Of a stretch of DNA of 64,000 bases, positions 21,588 through 34,309 are shown piece by piece. Made by a program: the position numbers and the translations under genes. How positions within the stretch are numbered: position 1 is the first letter of the stretch; every line of letters begins with the position of its first letter. Origin of the DNA: Rheum nobile (Eukaryota > Streptophyta > Magnoliopsida > Caryophyllales > Polygonaceae). The DNA lies in NCBI GenBank assembly GCA_027886185.1, contig WOAB01000528.1, positions 4,476,001 to 4,540,000 on the forward strand, given 5' to 3'. The notes beneath the pieces are model-generated. The model was not told the DNA's origin. It did not search any database and saw only the letters and a list, made by a program, of their open reading frames with translations.

Positions 21588-24500
21588 ATGAAAGTTGTTA
21601 ATTTGTGGGTATTTGACAAGTGGCGTGTGAGATTTTTTGTGGTAGTCATTGTAGCTTGTTGCTCTTGGACAATAATATTGCTGGTCACTTTAGGTCTTCA
21701 AAGCAACAATCAAATAGAAGTGTTAACTATAGATCTCAACCTTATTCTATCATATGCGTGCAATCTGAGTCTGTCTATGGCTTTGTTTGTGATCTTGCTG
21801 AGGGGCTTGTTATGTGCTACTGCTCCTTTTTCAATATGTGTTTGCCCTTATTCCTTTTTAGTAAAGGTATAGTTGCTCTTTCTACATTTCTTTGCTCTGA
21901 AACTCTTATAGAAAATGCTTCACAAGCAAATACCACAAACATTACTATTGTTATCAACACTGAAACTAGTTTCCTATATCTGGATGATACTACTTATAAA
22001 AACAACAATAAGGGATTCACCCCCACTGATGCTAATTCTGGAAACTCCAAGGCTTCTTTGGTTACTCAGTATGTCGTGATCCATTGGATTTTTAGTTTTA
22101 TTACCTTTTGGACCAGCTCCCACTTTGTTAAGTTTTTTTGGTCGCTGGTGGACTACTTAACTACACCAACCCCATCTTATCTGGATTCAAACTCTTATAC
22201 AAACATGATGAATCACTTTTATACTATCTCAGTTAAATGGGTATCCTTTTGTTGGCATATTGACAAACATTTACTGAATTTGTTTCAACTGATGAACATT
22301 AACTGGGAAACTCACCCCTGGCTTAATGTTATGTTCACCTATAAAATGCTATTTGGCCTTCAACTTACTTGCTGGATTGAATCATCTGTGTGCCTCCACA
22401 ATCAGATTTTCTCTAATCCTCTTAAACCATTTCAGTTTACTGTATGTGAAGCAACTGTTTGCTATCCCTAGTGTTACCCTACTAAATTACACTTTAAAGA
22501 AATGGGTGTAACCAGATTACTTTGGAGATCCTGTCATGATCTACTGTCTAAAAATTTCCTTAAGCCAGTTTGGTTTTGGCTTTTCCTTTCTAGTGATAAA
22601 AGGACTGTGAACTGGCTTTCCTATCATGTTTTGAAGTGTATTATCTACATCTTACATCATCCTTTATACTTTGATGTGTATCCAGGTTTGCTGATGTTTA
22701 CTCTCCTACCAAGAGATTGTATATCTTTCTGTCTAAAGGACATTTATATACACTCATGGCTTAACAACAAGATTACAATTTTTTTACCAGAATAAGCTCT
22801 CTCTATGAAGGTATCAATACTAAGCACTTGATTGATGCCATTTCTCTCTACTGGTGTAGTTTTTTCTTTTATGGTATCAACTGGCTGCCTGCTATGTTTG
22901 GACAACTATGCATTCAACATAGAATACTCGTTCCTACAACAAGAAAAGGTGCTATGAAGGTTGCCACATTCCTCAACTGGATTTCCTCAACTCAACATCC
23001 TCTTTTTCAGGATTAAGCTCTTTCACTCATAGCATGTCTACAACAAATCAAAACAATCACATACGACAACAGTCGAGACACATTATTAACAAAATGTGAC
23101 TATGCCTTTAACGGCTTGTATAAACATACGATCCCATTTGCCCTTAACGGCATGTATAACTGTATGATCCTCCCCCTCCATACAACAATATGTATCAAGA
23201 ATTCTTTAGCTTAAAATGTGAACTTTGTCAAGGGGTGTGTTTCTCCTAATCTTGATCCATCCAACAACATCAAGTCGATACTTAACAAAATAGGAATAAC
23301 AATCACCATAACCACCATAAATCATACCCTCTCTAGAAGGCTAAAGATGAAAGGATCAAATAAACAAACTAAAATTAAAAGAGTACTAGTTAGGCTTATG
23401 CCTTATACTAATGCTCTCGCCAATAAAAATAACAACAAACTACTATGTTGTAATGACCAAAACCCAAAAGTATATCAAGCTCAATGGAGAATCCACAAAC
23501 TCCTCTATCAAAGAAAAAAATATCCATTATGATAACATCTTGGCTAACCAAATCACATTTCATTTCACACCTTTTGAACCCAATTTGACTAAATATAACA
23601 AAGCTCCATGGTCCCAATGTAGTATAATTAATACTACTAATATTAACCCCTAACTATGGTGATTTATCATCATCCTCACCAAATAGCAAGACCAATTTAC
23701 TTGCAAAACAATCCAAATTTGTTTAAATGAAGATAAGCCTATGGAATTGTAGAGGCATTAGTCGTAAAAACATTTGGACTGATATTGAGTCATTCTGTAA
23801 AATTGAAAAAATACAAATCATGGCCCTAGTTGAAACCATAACAAATAGAGAACCACAACAACATCTTTGGAGGAAAGCTGGATTTGATAACTTCCATTTC
23901 TCACTAGCGGTAGGATTTTCGGGTGGTTTATGCGTCATGTGGAAATCATACCAATTATATAACGAAATTTGTGAACTTACCCATATAGATTCATGTTTTA
24001 GTGTGCTAAAATACAAAATTTTGGATAAAGCTATATGCATCATGATTATCTTCATCTACGCTCCTCCAAAAGAAAATGAGAAAGACCATTTGTGGTCTAT
24101 GCTATCAAACTTCATCTTACAGACAAATGTACCATGCCTTCTAATTGGAGACCTCAATGAAATACAAAATGACACAGAAAGGATTGGTGGTTCTCATCTC
24201 CCACCATCCAAATTTCTTAGACTAATTAACTTTAAAAATAAATGTGATCTCATTGATTTTCCAACCCAAGGTGGTGATTTCACCTGGAGGAAAAATAGAA
24301 CTGAGATTGACAACCAATACTCAAAACTAGATAGAATCCTGGTTCATGACCAAATTCTACAATGGTTCTCGGGCATCTTTACGAAAAATCACGCATTTAC
24401 ATCTTCAGACCACTGCCCTATCTCTGTTGTATTAGAAAACCAATCTCATATCAAAGCTCAACCTTTTAGATTTGAGAAATTTTGGACATATCGAAAAGAC

Positions 24501-27500
24501 TTTGAAAACATCGTGAGACAAGCTTGGCGTATCAACACGAGAGGATCTCATACGTTTAACCTCATCAAAAAGACCTATGCACTTAAAGTAAGTGCAAAAC
24601 ATTGGAACAAAACAACATTTGGAAACATTTTCAAACAACTTAAAGAAGTGGATGATTCATTAACCTCTATCCAAAAAGACATAATTATCAACCCAATGCA
24701 AAACCTCATAACTAAACAAAACATATTAATATCGAAAAAGAAAAACCTCCTATCCTTCCACAAAAAACAATTGGAGTCAACGTGCTAAAACAAAAATATA
24801 AAATCAATTGATACTAACTCTAATTACTTCCACCGCGTTGCTACAGGCAGACGGAGTCGAAAAATTATTAGAGAAATCCGCACTAATGAAGGAACAATTA
24901 TAATTGGCCTCGAAAACATCCGAAACGAAATCAGATCAGATTTTGAAAGAAGATTTAAGAAAAGTAACATAAACAATAATATTCTCACAGAATACCTCAC
25001 AAATATACACAGTGAGCTTACTACCCAAGACAACGTAGAACTTACTAAACCCGTCACAAATGAAGAAATTTAAACTGCTATTTTCGGCATTGGCAACAAT
25101 AAATCTCCCGGTCCTGATGGTATGTCTGCTTTATTCTACTAAAAATATTGGAATATTGTGGGGCCCATGGTCATTAAAGCTGTTAAGAGCTTTTTTTCAC
25201 TCTGGAAAACTCCTTAAACAAATAAACCACACATTTATCACCTTTATCCCAAAATGTGATAATCTAAACTCTACTAACCACTATAGACCCATCAGCTTAT
25301 GTTCCACTATCTATAAAGTAATTTCCAAAATCATGACTGACAGAATGAAACCCATCTTAAATAAACTAAGTCACCCTCTACAAGGTGCCTTTGTAGCAGA
25401 CCGGACAATCCAAGATAATACCCTTATAGCCCATGAGATTTTCCATTCTTTCTGTTCCAAAGAAAGGGAAGGAAGGATGGGTAGCAATTAAACTCGATAT
25501 GAAAAAAACATATGACAAGATTGAATGGGAATTCATTCTCAAAGTCCTTGAAAATTTTGGATTTGTCACACGATTCATTGGGTGGATCAAAGAATGCATT
25601 GAAACAGTCTCTTTTTCAGTCCTTGTCAACAACAGACGAACTGGTGTTTTCTACCCTCAAAGAGGATTGTGTCAAGGTGACATCTTATCACCCTTCCTAT
25701 TCATACTAGGAGCGGAAATCCTAGCTAGAAAACTTCAAAACAAAAGCAATTGTAGCAACAACCAATTGGGCTTCCAAATCTCTAGAAGAGGTACCAATAT
25801 TCTTTTTTCTATCCTTCGCAAATGACATCCTCATCTTTGGTAAAGTTAACCAATCAACATGCTCCAAAATTAAAACTATTATCGAGGAATACCTGCTCCA
25901 TTTCAAGACAATGTGTCAACTACCAAAAATCAGCCTTCCAAACTACTAATAACACTTCTACTAATACAAAAAAACTAATACAGTCGGTACTAAATATCCC
26001 AAGTACGACATCCCTCGAAAAATACTTAGGATGTCCTATTATCAATGGGAAAGTAAATCAAGACACATTCAAAGACACCATTTTATCAACCATTAACCAG
26101 CTTACAAAATGGAAAGCAAATTCACTCTCACAGGAAGGTAGAGCTACTTCGATTAAATCTAATTTGGCTACTAAGCCAAATTATATTATGCAAAGTTTCA
26201 TGCTATCATCCTACATCCACAAAGAACTTGATACTCTTAATAGAACTTTCTTCTGGAATAAGGATTCATCTTATAAACCCTTAATAGGCTGGGATAAAAT
26301 ATGTAAAAACAAAGAAAATGGAGGCAATGGTATTAGAAAGACACAAGATATGAACAAAGCATTACAGATGAAACTATCATGGAAAATTTTGGCCGAACCA
26401 AAAAATATTTGGGTCAAAATCATCACATAAAAATATCTCAAAGATATCAATATCCTCCACTGTAGTAAAAAGGGAAATCACTCTTGACAATGATCACAAC
26501 TACTCAAACAAATAAAGGAATTCAATACTGGCCTCCAATGGCTTGTTGGAGATGGAAACTCCATTAACTTCTGGACTGATAATTGGATATCAGATATTAG
26601 TCTTAGAGATAACACCCTACCACTTACAACTACCAACAATGCCATTAAAGTAAATGAATTTATAAAAAGTGATAAAACATGGAACCAAACCAAACTAGAA
26701 GAAATCCTTAATCCAATTGTTGTTAACAAAATTCTTGACATACCTATCCCAATACACTCTATTCTTAATAGAATGTATTGGGCCCCTAGCAGAAACGGCT
26801 GGTTTTCTACAAAATTTGTCTTCGGACTAATCACTAAACAACAAACACCCTCCAATAACAACTTTGCCTGGATTTGGAAATTGGACACATACCCAAAGGT
26901 ACAAAACTTTATTTGGAAAATTTGTCATGATGGTTTACCCACCAAACAAAGATTAGCTATGAAACATGTTCATGTCCTTCTAGCATGTGATTCTTGCGAT
27001 AACCCTCTTGAAGATCTTAATCACTTTCTTACACAATGTTCCTTCACGCTTAAACAAACCAACAAAAAAATGCAAACATTGAAATCATAGTCAGAAACTT
27101 AGACATTACAAATAAAAAACTAAGAGATATTTTGATTGAACTAACCTCCCTCCTCAATAAGTAAGAATTCATCTGCCTCATCACTACTTGGTGGAGAATT
27201 TGGATTAACAGAAATCAACTCATTTTTAATTCTGATCCTAGTATTAGAATTAAGGACCTCTCTAAATATATCACAACACTAATAAAAAACTGGGATAAAA
27301 CAAAAAAAAAAACTCCGACATTGATGAAATGCCCCAAATAAAGAGAAAACCACAACAAATTAGGAAAATAAAATTCCTAAAATGGGAAAAACAAAATCAA
27401 AACTTTTACAAAATCAATTTTGATGGCTCAAAACTAGCAAATGGTGAAGCTGACATTGGTTTCATCATTCAGAATGATAAAGCAGAAGTAATTCATATGG

Positions 27501-27880
27501 AAAGTAAACGATGTGGGTATAATAACATTTTCATGACTGAAGCACTAGCCTTGAAAATAGCATTAATCATGCCAAGATCTTAAACATCCAAAAACTTCAA
27601 CTTGAGGGTGACAATCTTTGTCTTATAAATTCTATTAAGGGCATCTGGGATTGTCCCTGGGAGATTGAAATGGTTATTGCTGACATTTTGGTCGACAACC
27701 ATTCCTTCCAGGAGGTGAACCGTGCTGCTGATCGCATCGTTAAACTCAGTTTTTCACCACTTGTGTCTAACCTAAGTCTTGATTCAGAACTTCAGGTTCT
27801 CATCCGCAAGGATGCTCTAGGCTGGTTTTCGCATCGTAGCTAAGATCAGTCTAATTCTTTCCTCATCAATTTTTTTTTGA
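21588..27880 (+). mobile_element. LINE, copy C, with long leader and broken ORF2
   Basis: Plus-strand element whose ORF2 starts at 23727 and whose tail ends near CCTCATCAA at 27865-27875. Upstream, 21588-23700 holds T/C-rich frames (for example 283 codons at 21620-22471) without a recognisable ORF1 domain; by comparison with copy B this is likely the ORF1-ORF2 spacer or very decayed ORF1. The left boundary is therefore uncertain and no target duplication was found. Confidence 0.65.
23727..27843 (+). pseudogene. LINE ORF2: endonuclease, reverse transcriptase, zinc-binding and RNase H domains (broken)
   Basis: Domain order by position: APE-type endonuclease (23727-24480) with LWNCRGI, ALVET, IGDLNEI and SDHCPIS; RT (about 25060-26430) with NHYRPISLCSTIYK, GAFVADR, KLDMKKTYDKIEW and GDILSPFLF; zf-RVT region (26770-27060) with KVQNFIWKICHDGLP and CDSCDNPLEDLNHFL; RNase H (27400-27840) with KINFDGSKL and LEGDNLCLI. 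The catalytic box reads FANDILIF instead of F-A-D-D. Stops or frameshifts lie at about 24786, 25072, 25141, 25480, 25790, 26428 and 27088. Such proteins nick target DNA and copy their own RNA; this copy cannot. Confidence 0.9.
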
Positions 27881-27978
27881 AGTGTGACTCTTTCAATCTC
27901 CCCAACAATCAAAATGGTGGACTCTTTTAGTGTGACATTCAACTATGTTTTAGCTCGTGTTATAAGCTTGCAATTATA

Positions 27979-28146
27979 CTCTCTCCGTTCAGATTTATTT
28001 ATCCTTTTAACTTTCAAATTTCGTTCATAAATATTTATCCTTATAGGATTTCAAGACACGTTATCACATATAATTTATAAATTTTGTATTAGAATTTGTT
28101 ATGGTAATTTTTTTTCTCTCCATCTAATAAAAATGAACGGAGGGAA
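27979..28146. mobile_element. Stowaway MITE
   Basis: A 168-bp AT-rich unit with ends CTCTCTCCGTTCAGATTTAT and (reverse complement of right end) TTCCCTCCGTTCATTTTTAT, flanked by TA at 27977-27978 and 28147-28148. These are the classic Stowaway ends (CTCCCTCCGT). Confidence 0.85.
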
Positions 28147-28148
28147 TA

Positions 28149-28833
28149 CAAACCAAATGGGTGGGAGAAATAATGGGTTGACTCGAATTTCACCCACTAT
28201 AAATGGGATATTATGTGATTTGGAGGCCAATTTTGACCTTAACAACCTCCACACAAATGACAAGAAGAACCCTTGATCTACGTGCATGATTCTCTTCTCA
28301 CCCACAAAAAAAAAATCCACTTCCCTTACAAGGGTGGGATTAATTGCTCCCATTATTGATTATTCTTTCCATTATATACATCAAAATCACCACCTTCGTG
28401 TGGATCACTAACATCAAATCACAAGAGTTTCTAGGATTGTGTTTGAGATGCCCAACTAAATTATGTCTATTGAATGGATTCAATACATGTAGCATTTACA
28501 TCAAAAAAAATACATGTAGCATTGACTTTTCTCATGGGAAATTTGGTGGAATTCTCTTCTCTATGTTATGAATTAATTACAGAAGAGGATTATACATTTA
28601 GTTTTATGTAACACCTATTTTTGGGCTTCAAGAAACCACATATGCCCTTTCCCAAAATAAAAACCATTTCAAAATCGTTTTTTTCTAACTCATGCACTTT
28701 CTTGTTTTAACAACTATTCCCTAAAAATGAATGCTTAAACCTTTCTTAAAAATTAAAATCTCCAAAGAGGTAATACCTAACCAATTCATTTTAAAACGTG
28801 GAATGAAGTGAAAATTAAACTAACACTTGTATC
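28149..28833. other. Intergenic stretch, no recognised gene
   Basis: AT-rich DNA with short ORFs only. A 22-bp word around ATACATGTAGCATT is repeated at 28483-28497 and 28510-28523 with an A-run between. Nothing else recognisable. Confidence 0.4.
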
Positions 28834-29146
28834 GCCCATTTGGTTTTGAGTTTATGGAAACGGCAATGGAAAGGTAACGAATCTAGTTCACATTGATATC
28901 ATGATAAATTGATCAAAAAATTTATCTTGGCTCGGGACTCTAAAATTTATGTGTCAAGTGAGAAATGATAAATTGATCATTTTACAACCCACCCTTATAT
29001 TGCGGAAAAAGATACCTCCATCATAGTGTCAATAGAAGAGGAAAAAGAAATGATTTCATCATTTTGATCAATGAATTATGACATTAATTTGGATGAGATT
29101 CGTTTCCTTTCCGTTACCGTTTCCATAATTTAAACCAAACGGGCCC
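28834..29146. mobile_element. MITE with long terminal inverted repeats
   Basis: The first 80 bp (GCCCATTTGGTTTTGAG, then TTATGGAAACGGCAATGG) and the reverse complement of the last 80 bp (GGGCCCGTTTGGTTTAAA, then TTATGGAAACGGTAACGG) pair along almost their whole length, including TTGATCAAAA near the inner end. About 150 bp of non-coding DNA separates them. The superfamily is not clear because no target duplication stands out. Confidence 0.65.
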
Positions 29147-29285
29147 TTAAATGATTGTTGGACGAAAAGGTTTTGGATGGTTTTGAGAAAATTAAATTCC
29201 ACAATTGGGTAATTTTGTGTAACTTTTCGATTTTATGACCGGTTCGTAAAAACTCCCAAAATTTATAAGTTGTTGTGTGTAATTA

Positions 29286-30115
29286 GGCTATGTTCGGTAT
29301 ATCGAGCTGAAACTTGAGCTGGAGCTGAATAAGTAGCTGGAACTGGAGCTGGAGCCGAATGAGTAGTTGTAGCTGCAGCTGGATTCATTAGCTTAATTTT
29401 TTCTTTAAAAGCTAGTTGAATGTTCGGTATTACGAGCTAAAATTTTAAGTAATAGCAATAAAATTACGAAAATGGTATAATAATACATCTATATTTTGGC
29501 GCATATACAATTAAGGTTATATTTTGATCCATGTGAGTACATTTTAACCCTATATTTTATATTGTCATCTCTTCATCTCTCACACATCAACATCTTCACG
29601 AACGTCGATGTTGGTATAGTTTCACTTTAATTCATCCATATGTGTATGGCTATTTAAATCTAAATTCATCTACTTATGGTTTCAATCTATTGCTCGTTTT
29701 CGATTTCATGTTAGCATGTTCGTCTATAAATTGGAGCTTTTATAGATCAATAAATTATCAATTGTAATTAATACTAAGTTTTTGATAAAAGTCTAATTGA
29801 GGAGATCGATACGTAATACTGATAAAACTTTGTACATAATTTCATGATACAATTGTTTATATAATTTCATAATGATAGTGACGAACTATTTTATGTGTTC
29901 AGTTAAGGGCATCAGTGGGTAAAAAATTACGTTAAGCTGGTTAAGCTTCCATAATGTTGAGGGGTTCACATTAAAAAAATCAAAAAAATTAAGCTACATT
30001 CATCTATAATAAACTTGTTAAGCTAGATGAATAATTTTTTGCCAAACACTCAATAAAAAGATGAAAAAAAAATTAAGCTTTATTCATGTACAAAAAGACT
30101 CCGCCGAACAGAGCC
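29286..30115. mobile_element. Tourist/PIF-Harbinger-like non-autonomous element
   Basis: Ends GGCTATGTTCGG and (reverse complement) GGCTCTGTTCGG match at 11 of 12 bases and are flanked by TTA on both sides (29283-29285 and 30116-30118). The 830-bp interior has no ORF of note; near the left end AGCTGGAGCTG-type words repeat (29308-29385). Confidence 0.7.
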
Positions 30116-30199
30116 TTAATCCCTTCAATAAATCCCACCGACATTGTTCTATTTTTAATATTCATTCTTCTATTATACTCCGTATGTCCTTATAATATA

Positions 30200-30567
30200 C
30201 TCCCTCCGATTATATATAAGTGACGTTTTAGCACCACATACTTGATCATTTTTAAGTGTCGTTGAATAATTTTCCAGCTTTTACAAATTTATTACCCCTA
30301 GCCTTTTTGCCATTTTTTGTCATAGTTAAGATGTTTTGCCTTGTAAATTGGATTTTGTCTATCATTTAATACAGCCACAAGATGAAAAACGGGGCAGATT
30401 CATCTATCAACATTAATTAAAAGTGGTGACTTTATTCTTCGTCATTTTCAAAACAAAATTATTTAATGTTTATTTAGTAAATAAGCGGGATAGTTAAAGT
30501 CAAAACCAAATTCCTTAATATATGTGCATCTTCTAAAAACGTCACTTATTTATAAAAACCGTTTTAA
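30200..30567. mobile_element. Stowaway-like MITE with a degraded right end
   Basis: Left end CTCCCTCCGATTATATATAA followed by AGTGACGTTTTAG; the right side shows CTAAAAACGTCACTTATTTA, its inverted counterpart, but the outer CTCCCTCCG part is lost. TA precedes the left end. Non-coding. Confidence 0.55.
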
Positions 30568-30799
30568 TATTGCTACAAATTCAGAAACATCATTGATTGA
30601 GGCTAGAGGCCGGGGTTAAAATGGGCCGAGTGGAATTTGGATATATATAGAGAACATCAATGAATTGGATGCACAAGTATTATGAGATTTAAGTAGTTTC
30701 GTACACTAGAATTTGCACTTTAATTCTAACCACTCTTTGCTATAAATAATAAACTATAGACTATAGTGTATATATGCCTGTGGCCAGTAAAGTCATACT

Positions 30800-32005
30800 T
30801 TTTTATTTTATATTTTTTATTTTTAGATAAGGTAAGAATTAGACTAGTTGTCAAGTAAACTTGACACTTAGCCTATAGCATCCTTGCGGATGAAAGCCTT
30901 AAGCTCGGAGTTGGTCAGGATATCGTTCAGAGACAAATTGTGGCCAAGTTTGGCAATAAGATCAGCCACCGCATTCGTTTCACGAAATATATGAGAAATC
31001 TGCACTGCCTGAAAGCATTGTAATAAACATAGGATATCAGAGATGAGGATCTCGATTTCCCATGTGCAGTGCCAGATTTTGTTGATAACGTTCACAATTG
31101 TAAGGTTGTCAGTTTCTATTAGGATCTGGTCATATTTCATTTCTTTTGCCTTAATTAGGGCATTTCGGAGGGCTAGAGCTTCGGTTCTTAGGGCGGTCGA
31201 GACACCACATCTCTCCGCATGGATTAGTGTGGGTTGTCCTTGGTTATTTCTACAGATCATACCAATAGTGGATACGCCACTTGCCTTGGTAGAGCCATCA
31301 ACATTAATTTTGATTATTTTATCCGGGGTTTTTTTCCATTTTTGTTTTCGATGTTTCCTCGTATTTGTTTTTTTTCGTGATGTAGGGATTTGATCGTGTG
31401 TGCAATCAGGGTTCCATTTCTGTGTTCTGTTCCACTCACATATAAGGTTTTGAATGTAGTTGGGCATGTCTTTTATGATGTTCCTATCAGTATTATCATT
31501 TGAGAATGTTTTCTGGTTTCTAGAGAACCAGATTCTCCACCATATTACAGATAGCTCTTTAAGTTCAATGGGGGATAGTTTGAGTTTTATTTCTTCAAAA
31601 ATGTATCCAGTTCGTTTGTTTATGGTTATAATTGTTCTTAGATAGAAGCTGGTCTTTTTATTAATTTTGGCAATTGTTTCTAGGGTATGGTTGCATTTGA
31701 GTAGGAAATGTATCGTGTCCTCCACTGGGTTGGGGCATGATATGCATCCTGGGGGGACATCAATTCCTTTCTCTTGTAGTCGCGTTTTTGTTGGTAATCC
31801 ATTTCTTAAAATTTTCCAAAGAAAATTTTTAACTTTCGGGTATGTATCCATTTTCCAGATCCATGAATAGTCATATGGTGTGGTTTGTTTATTTTTGTTG
31901 ATGAGTTCCATTGCAGATTTTGTGGAGAACCACCCATTTTTGCTTGGTTCCCAATACATCCGATCAGTTATGTGGTTAACAGGAATGAGAATACCCATTA
32001 TTTGT
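30800..32005 (-). mobile_element. 5'-truncated LINE, copy D, with 17-bp target duplication
   Basis: GCCAGTAAAGTCATACT occurs at 30783-30799, directly before a T-rich tail, and again at 32006-32022, directly after the LINE's 5' truncation point. This marks a target-primed insertion of about 1.2 kb. The tail is T/A-mixed rather than a pure run, so it has decayed somewhat. Confidence 0.85.
30868..32005 (-). pseudogene. LINE ORF2 C-terminus: zinc-binding region and RNase H (long intact frame)
   Basis: An unbroken frame of about 379 codons covers RMYWEPSKNGWFSTKSAMEL, the zf-RVT region (KVKNFLWKILRNGLPTKTRL, CISCPNPVEDTIHFLLKC) and a complete-looking RNase H: KINVDGSTKASG, RTEALALRNALIKA, IETDNLTIVNVI, FRETNAVADLIAKLG. 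The D-E-D residues are present. Related to the scraps at 9470-10041 and 42340-42858. The frame's ATG at 32056-32058 lies in flanking DNA beyond the target duplication, so it is not the element's own start and no product is expected without a promoter. Confidence 0.85.
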
Positions 32006-32175
32006 GCCAGTAAAGTCATACTGTTTACGTGCAATGTACACACATGACTTTTATTCAAGGCAAATAGAATTTGTATTTATACCTCTTATTTAAGAACTTG
32101 CGAGAAAGAAATTAATGGGAAAAGATATCGATACTAACCCGATTCAAATCCTGTCTTATTTTGATGATCCAAATA

Positions 32176-32695
32176 ATGTTGTTAAAATCGGAATTCTATA
32201 ATCGAATCGTAAGCTGCTATTTGAATCGGATCATAAAATTAAATCGTAAAATTGTAAGATAATACACATAACTAAATAAAATAGAAATGAAGATAATAAG
32301 CGTTAAATGTCTTGTATATGAAGTGAATATATAAAAAATAATATGTATTAGTGATATTATGATATCAAAACATTATGTTTTCTACAATAATTTAGTGTTA
32401 ATTTATCAATAAAGTCACATTATAATAGATTAAAAATACATATATTTTATATTTTAAGTATAAATATTCATCTAAAAAAATGTCATATAATAGTCACGTT
32501 GTAGGATCGTAAGTGATCACTCATAGAATTATAAGCATGATCGTGATCATACACAATATCCTATATATTGATTTTATATCGAAGTATTAATATCATACTT
32601 TCAATAAGATTTTATCTAGACTTGAGATCGTTATACAATTTTTGAATCATAAAATCACTATAATCGTAGAATTGAATTGAGATTTTAACAACAAT
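32176..32695. mobile_element. MITE-like element with inverted ends
   Basis: Left AATGTTGTTAAAATCGGAAT and the reverse complement of the right end ATTGTTGTTAAAATCTCAAT form inverted repeats; further inward ATAATCG-type words also pair. The AT-rich interior repeats the phrase AATCGTA. No ORF. Target duplication unclear. Confidence 0.5.
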
Positions 32696-32777
32696 GCTTT
32701 TTATTTCTTCGGATTAGTTAATGAAACATTAGTTAAACACGGGAAACACATCTAAGCCTGTTCAGTGGTGGTGTAAT

Positions 32778-33734
32778 TGTAGGAACGCAATTTGAAACAC
32801 GAACGAAATTAACCTGCAATCAAACAAGCGCACAAAAAATTACAATTGAATGAACGAAATTTTACCGAACAACGATCGGATGCAGAGTCGAGATTAGATC
32901 TCTCTCCTTAATTTTGAAAACGTCCCGTATTGCGACGGTTCTTCGACGTTCCGAATCCCAGGATACAACTACAAGACGACTTCTGATTTGCGCAACCAAA
33001 CCCCAGAAGGCTACGAACCAACTCTGTGTAGTACTCTCAGACTCGATATTTTCGAAAATCAGAGAAGAGGGAGGAAGATTGTTGTTTTTTCGAATGAGAA
33101 GCTGACAACTCCTTTTTAGGAGCTTCGGAAGGCTTTTATGGAAGATAACATTACAGATCTGCTTCTGAACGTTACAGATCTTCTGACATAATGGAGGACA
33201 TTACGAACCCAGATCCGGACATTACAGATCTGATTCTAACGTTACAAACTGTAAGCTGGGTCAAAGCCCACTAGTGGGCCTTCTGGATCGGCCCAAAAAG
33301 ATAGGGCGTTGGCTGGCCAGCCCAAGCCCAATCCGATCCGATCCAACCCGGCCCGACCCGACGCGACTCGGCTCGGCGCGCGTGTGGGCTTGATGATCTA
33401 GGTCCTATCCCCATTGAAAATGGGTAATGACCCAAGATCACAACCTTGAGTCCATTTCTCCATTATATATGGTGGTATTTCTACCTCCAAATTTCCAATG
33501 TGGGACACATTTTGTTCCCAACATTTTCCCCAAGTCTTGCACTTCATGCAAGCTACTTTGGGCCTCCATTTCTCATTCAAACGGAAATCATTTTTATCGT
33601 ATGAGTACACTACGAGAATGTGCTCGCGTAGAAGAAGCCAATGCTTCCACTTTCCGGTGTTGACAATGGCCGGAGCCCACCGGAATTGTGCCCGAAAAAG
33701 TGCCCGACGCCACATGTTAAAATGAGTTCCAACA
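32778..33734 (-). repeat. 3' LTR of the copia element
   Basis: 957 bp; on the minus strand it starts TGTTGGAACTCATTTTAAC and ends GCGTTCCTACA. Compared with the other LTR it has a 10-bp longer GATCC-rich segment near 33335. Confidence 0.9.
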
Positions 33735-33746
33735 ATCCCCCACATG
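33735..33746 (-). other. Polypurine tract of the copia element
   Basis: Minus-strand ATGTGGGGGAT lies directly before the 3' LTR start. It is the expected primer for plus-strand DNA synthesis. Confidence 0.7.
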
Positions 33747-34309
33747 AATAGAAATGATTCTAAACATTGGTTAAAAACAGAAAGACTTTTGAGAGTACAG
33801 TCGAAAAATCACTGCATCTGGGCTGGTAGCGTGTTTCAGCCTTGAACCACCCATAGTGAGTAGCTATCGGATTTACTTGACCAAGTAGTGAACATGATGT
33901 CTTGAACCACCCGGGCTTTGATGTAAACCGAGACAATAACTATCACACAATTTCATCTTCTCACAGAACTAGGTTCTCTTGTTGTGTTCATTTTGGCCTT
34001 GAACCTCCCTGGTTATTCATGAGTGAACTTGGAGAATTTAGCCTTTCTTAATTCTCCTAGAAACAGCCCCATTTCACACTCATAAGGTGATTGCCATAAA
34101 GAGTATCCTGTCATATCCCACTTTTATTTCAAAGCTATGGAATCATTAAAAGCCAAGCTTAACCTTTACTCATACAGGTAGCATTGTTCATCATCCTAGG
34201 AACTGGGAGGAGACTTAAGTCTCCCAGTGCTCATCTTGATTTAGCTTGATTTAGTTTTCCCTTTGAACCTACTTCTTGGGATCTCCAATCACGTAGGTAG
34301 GGTTCGCCA

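Noticed and set aside
21620..22471. 283-codon ORF upstream of LINE ORF2
   Set aside because: No ORF1 domain or knuckle, composition T-rich; kept only as part of the LINE leader.
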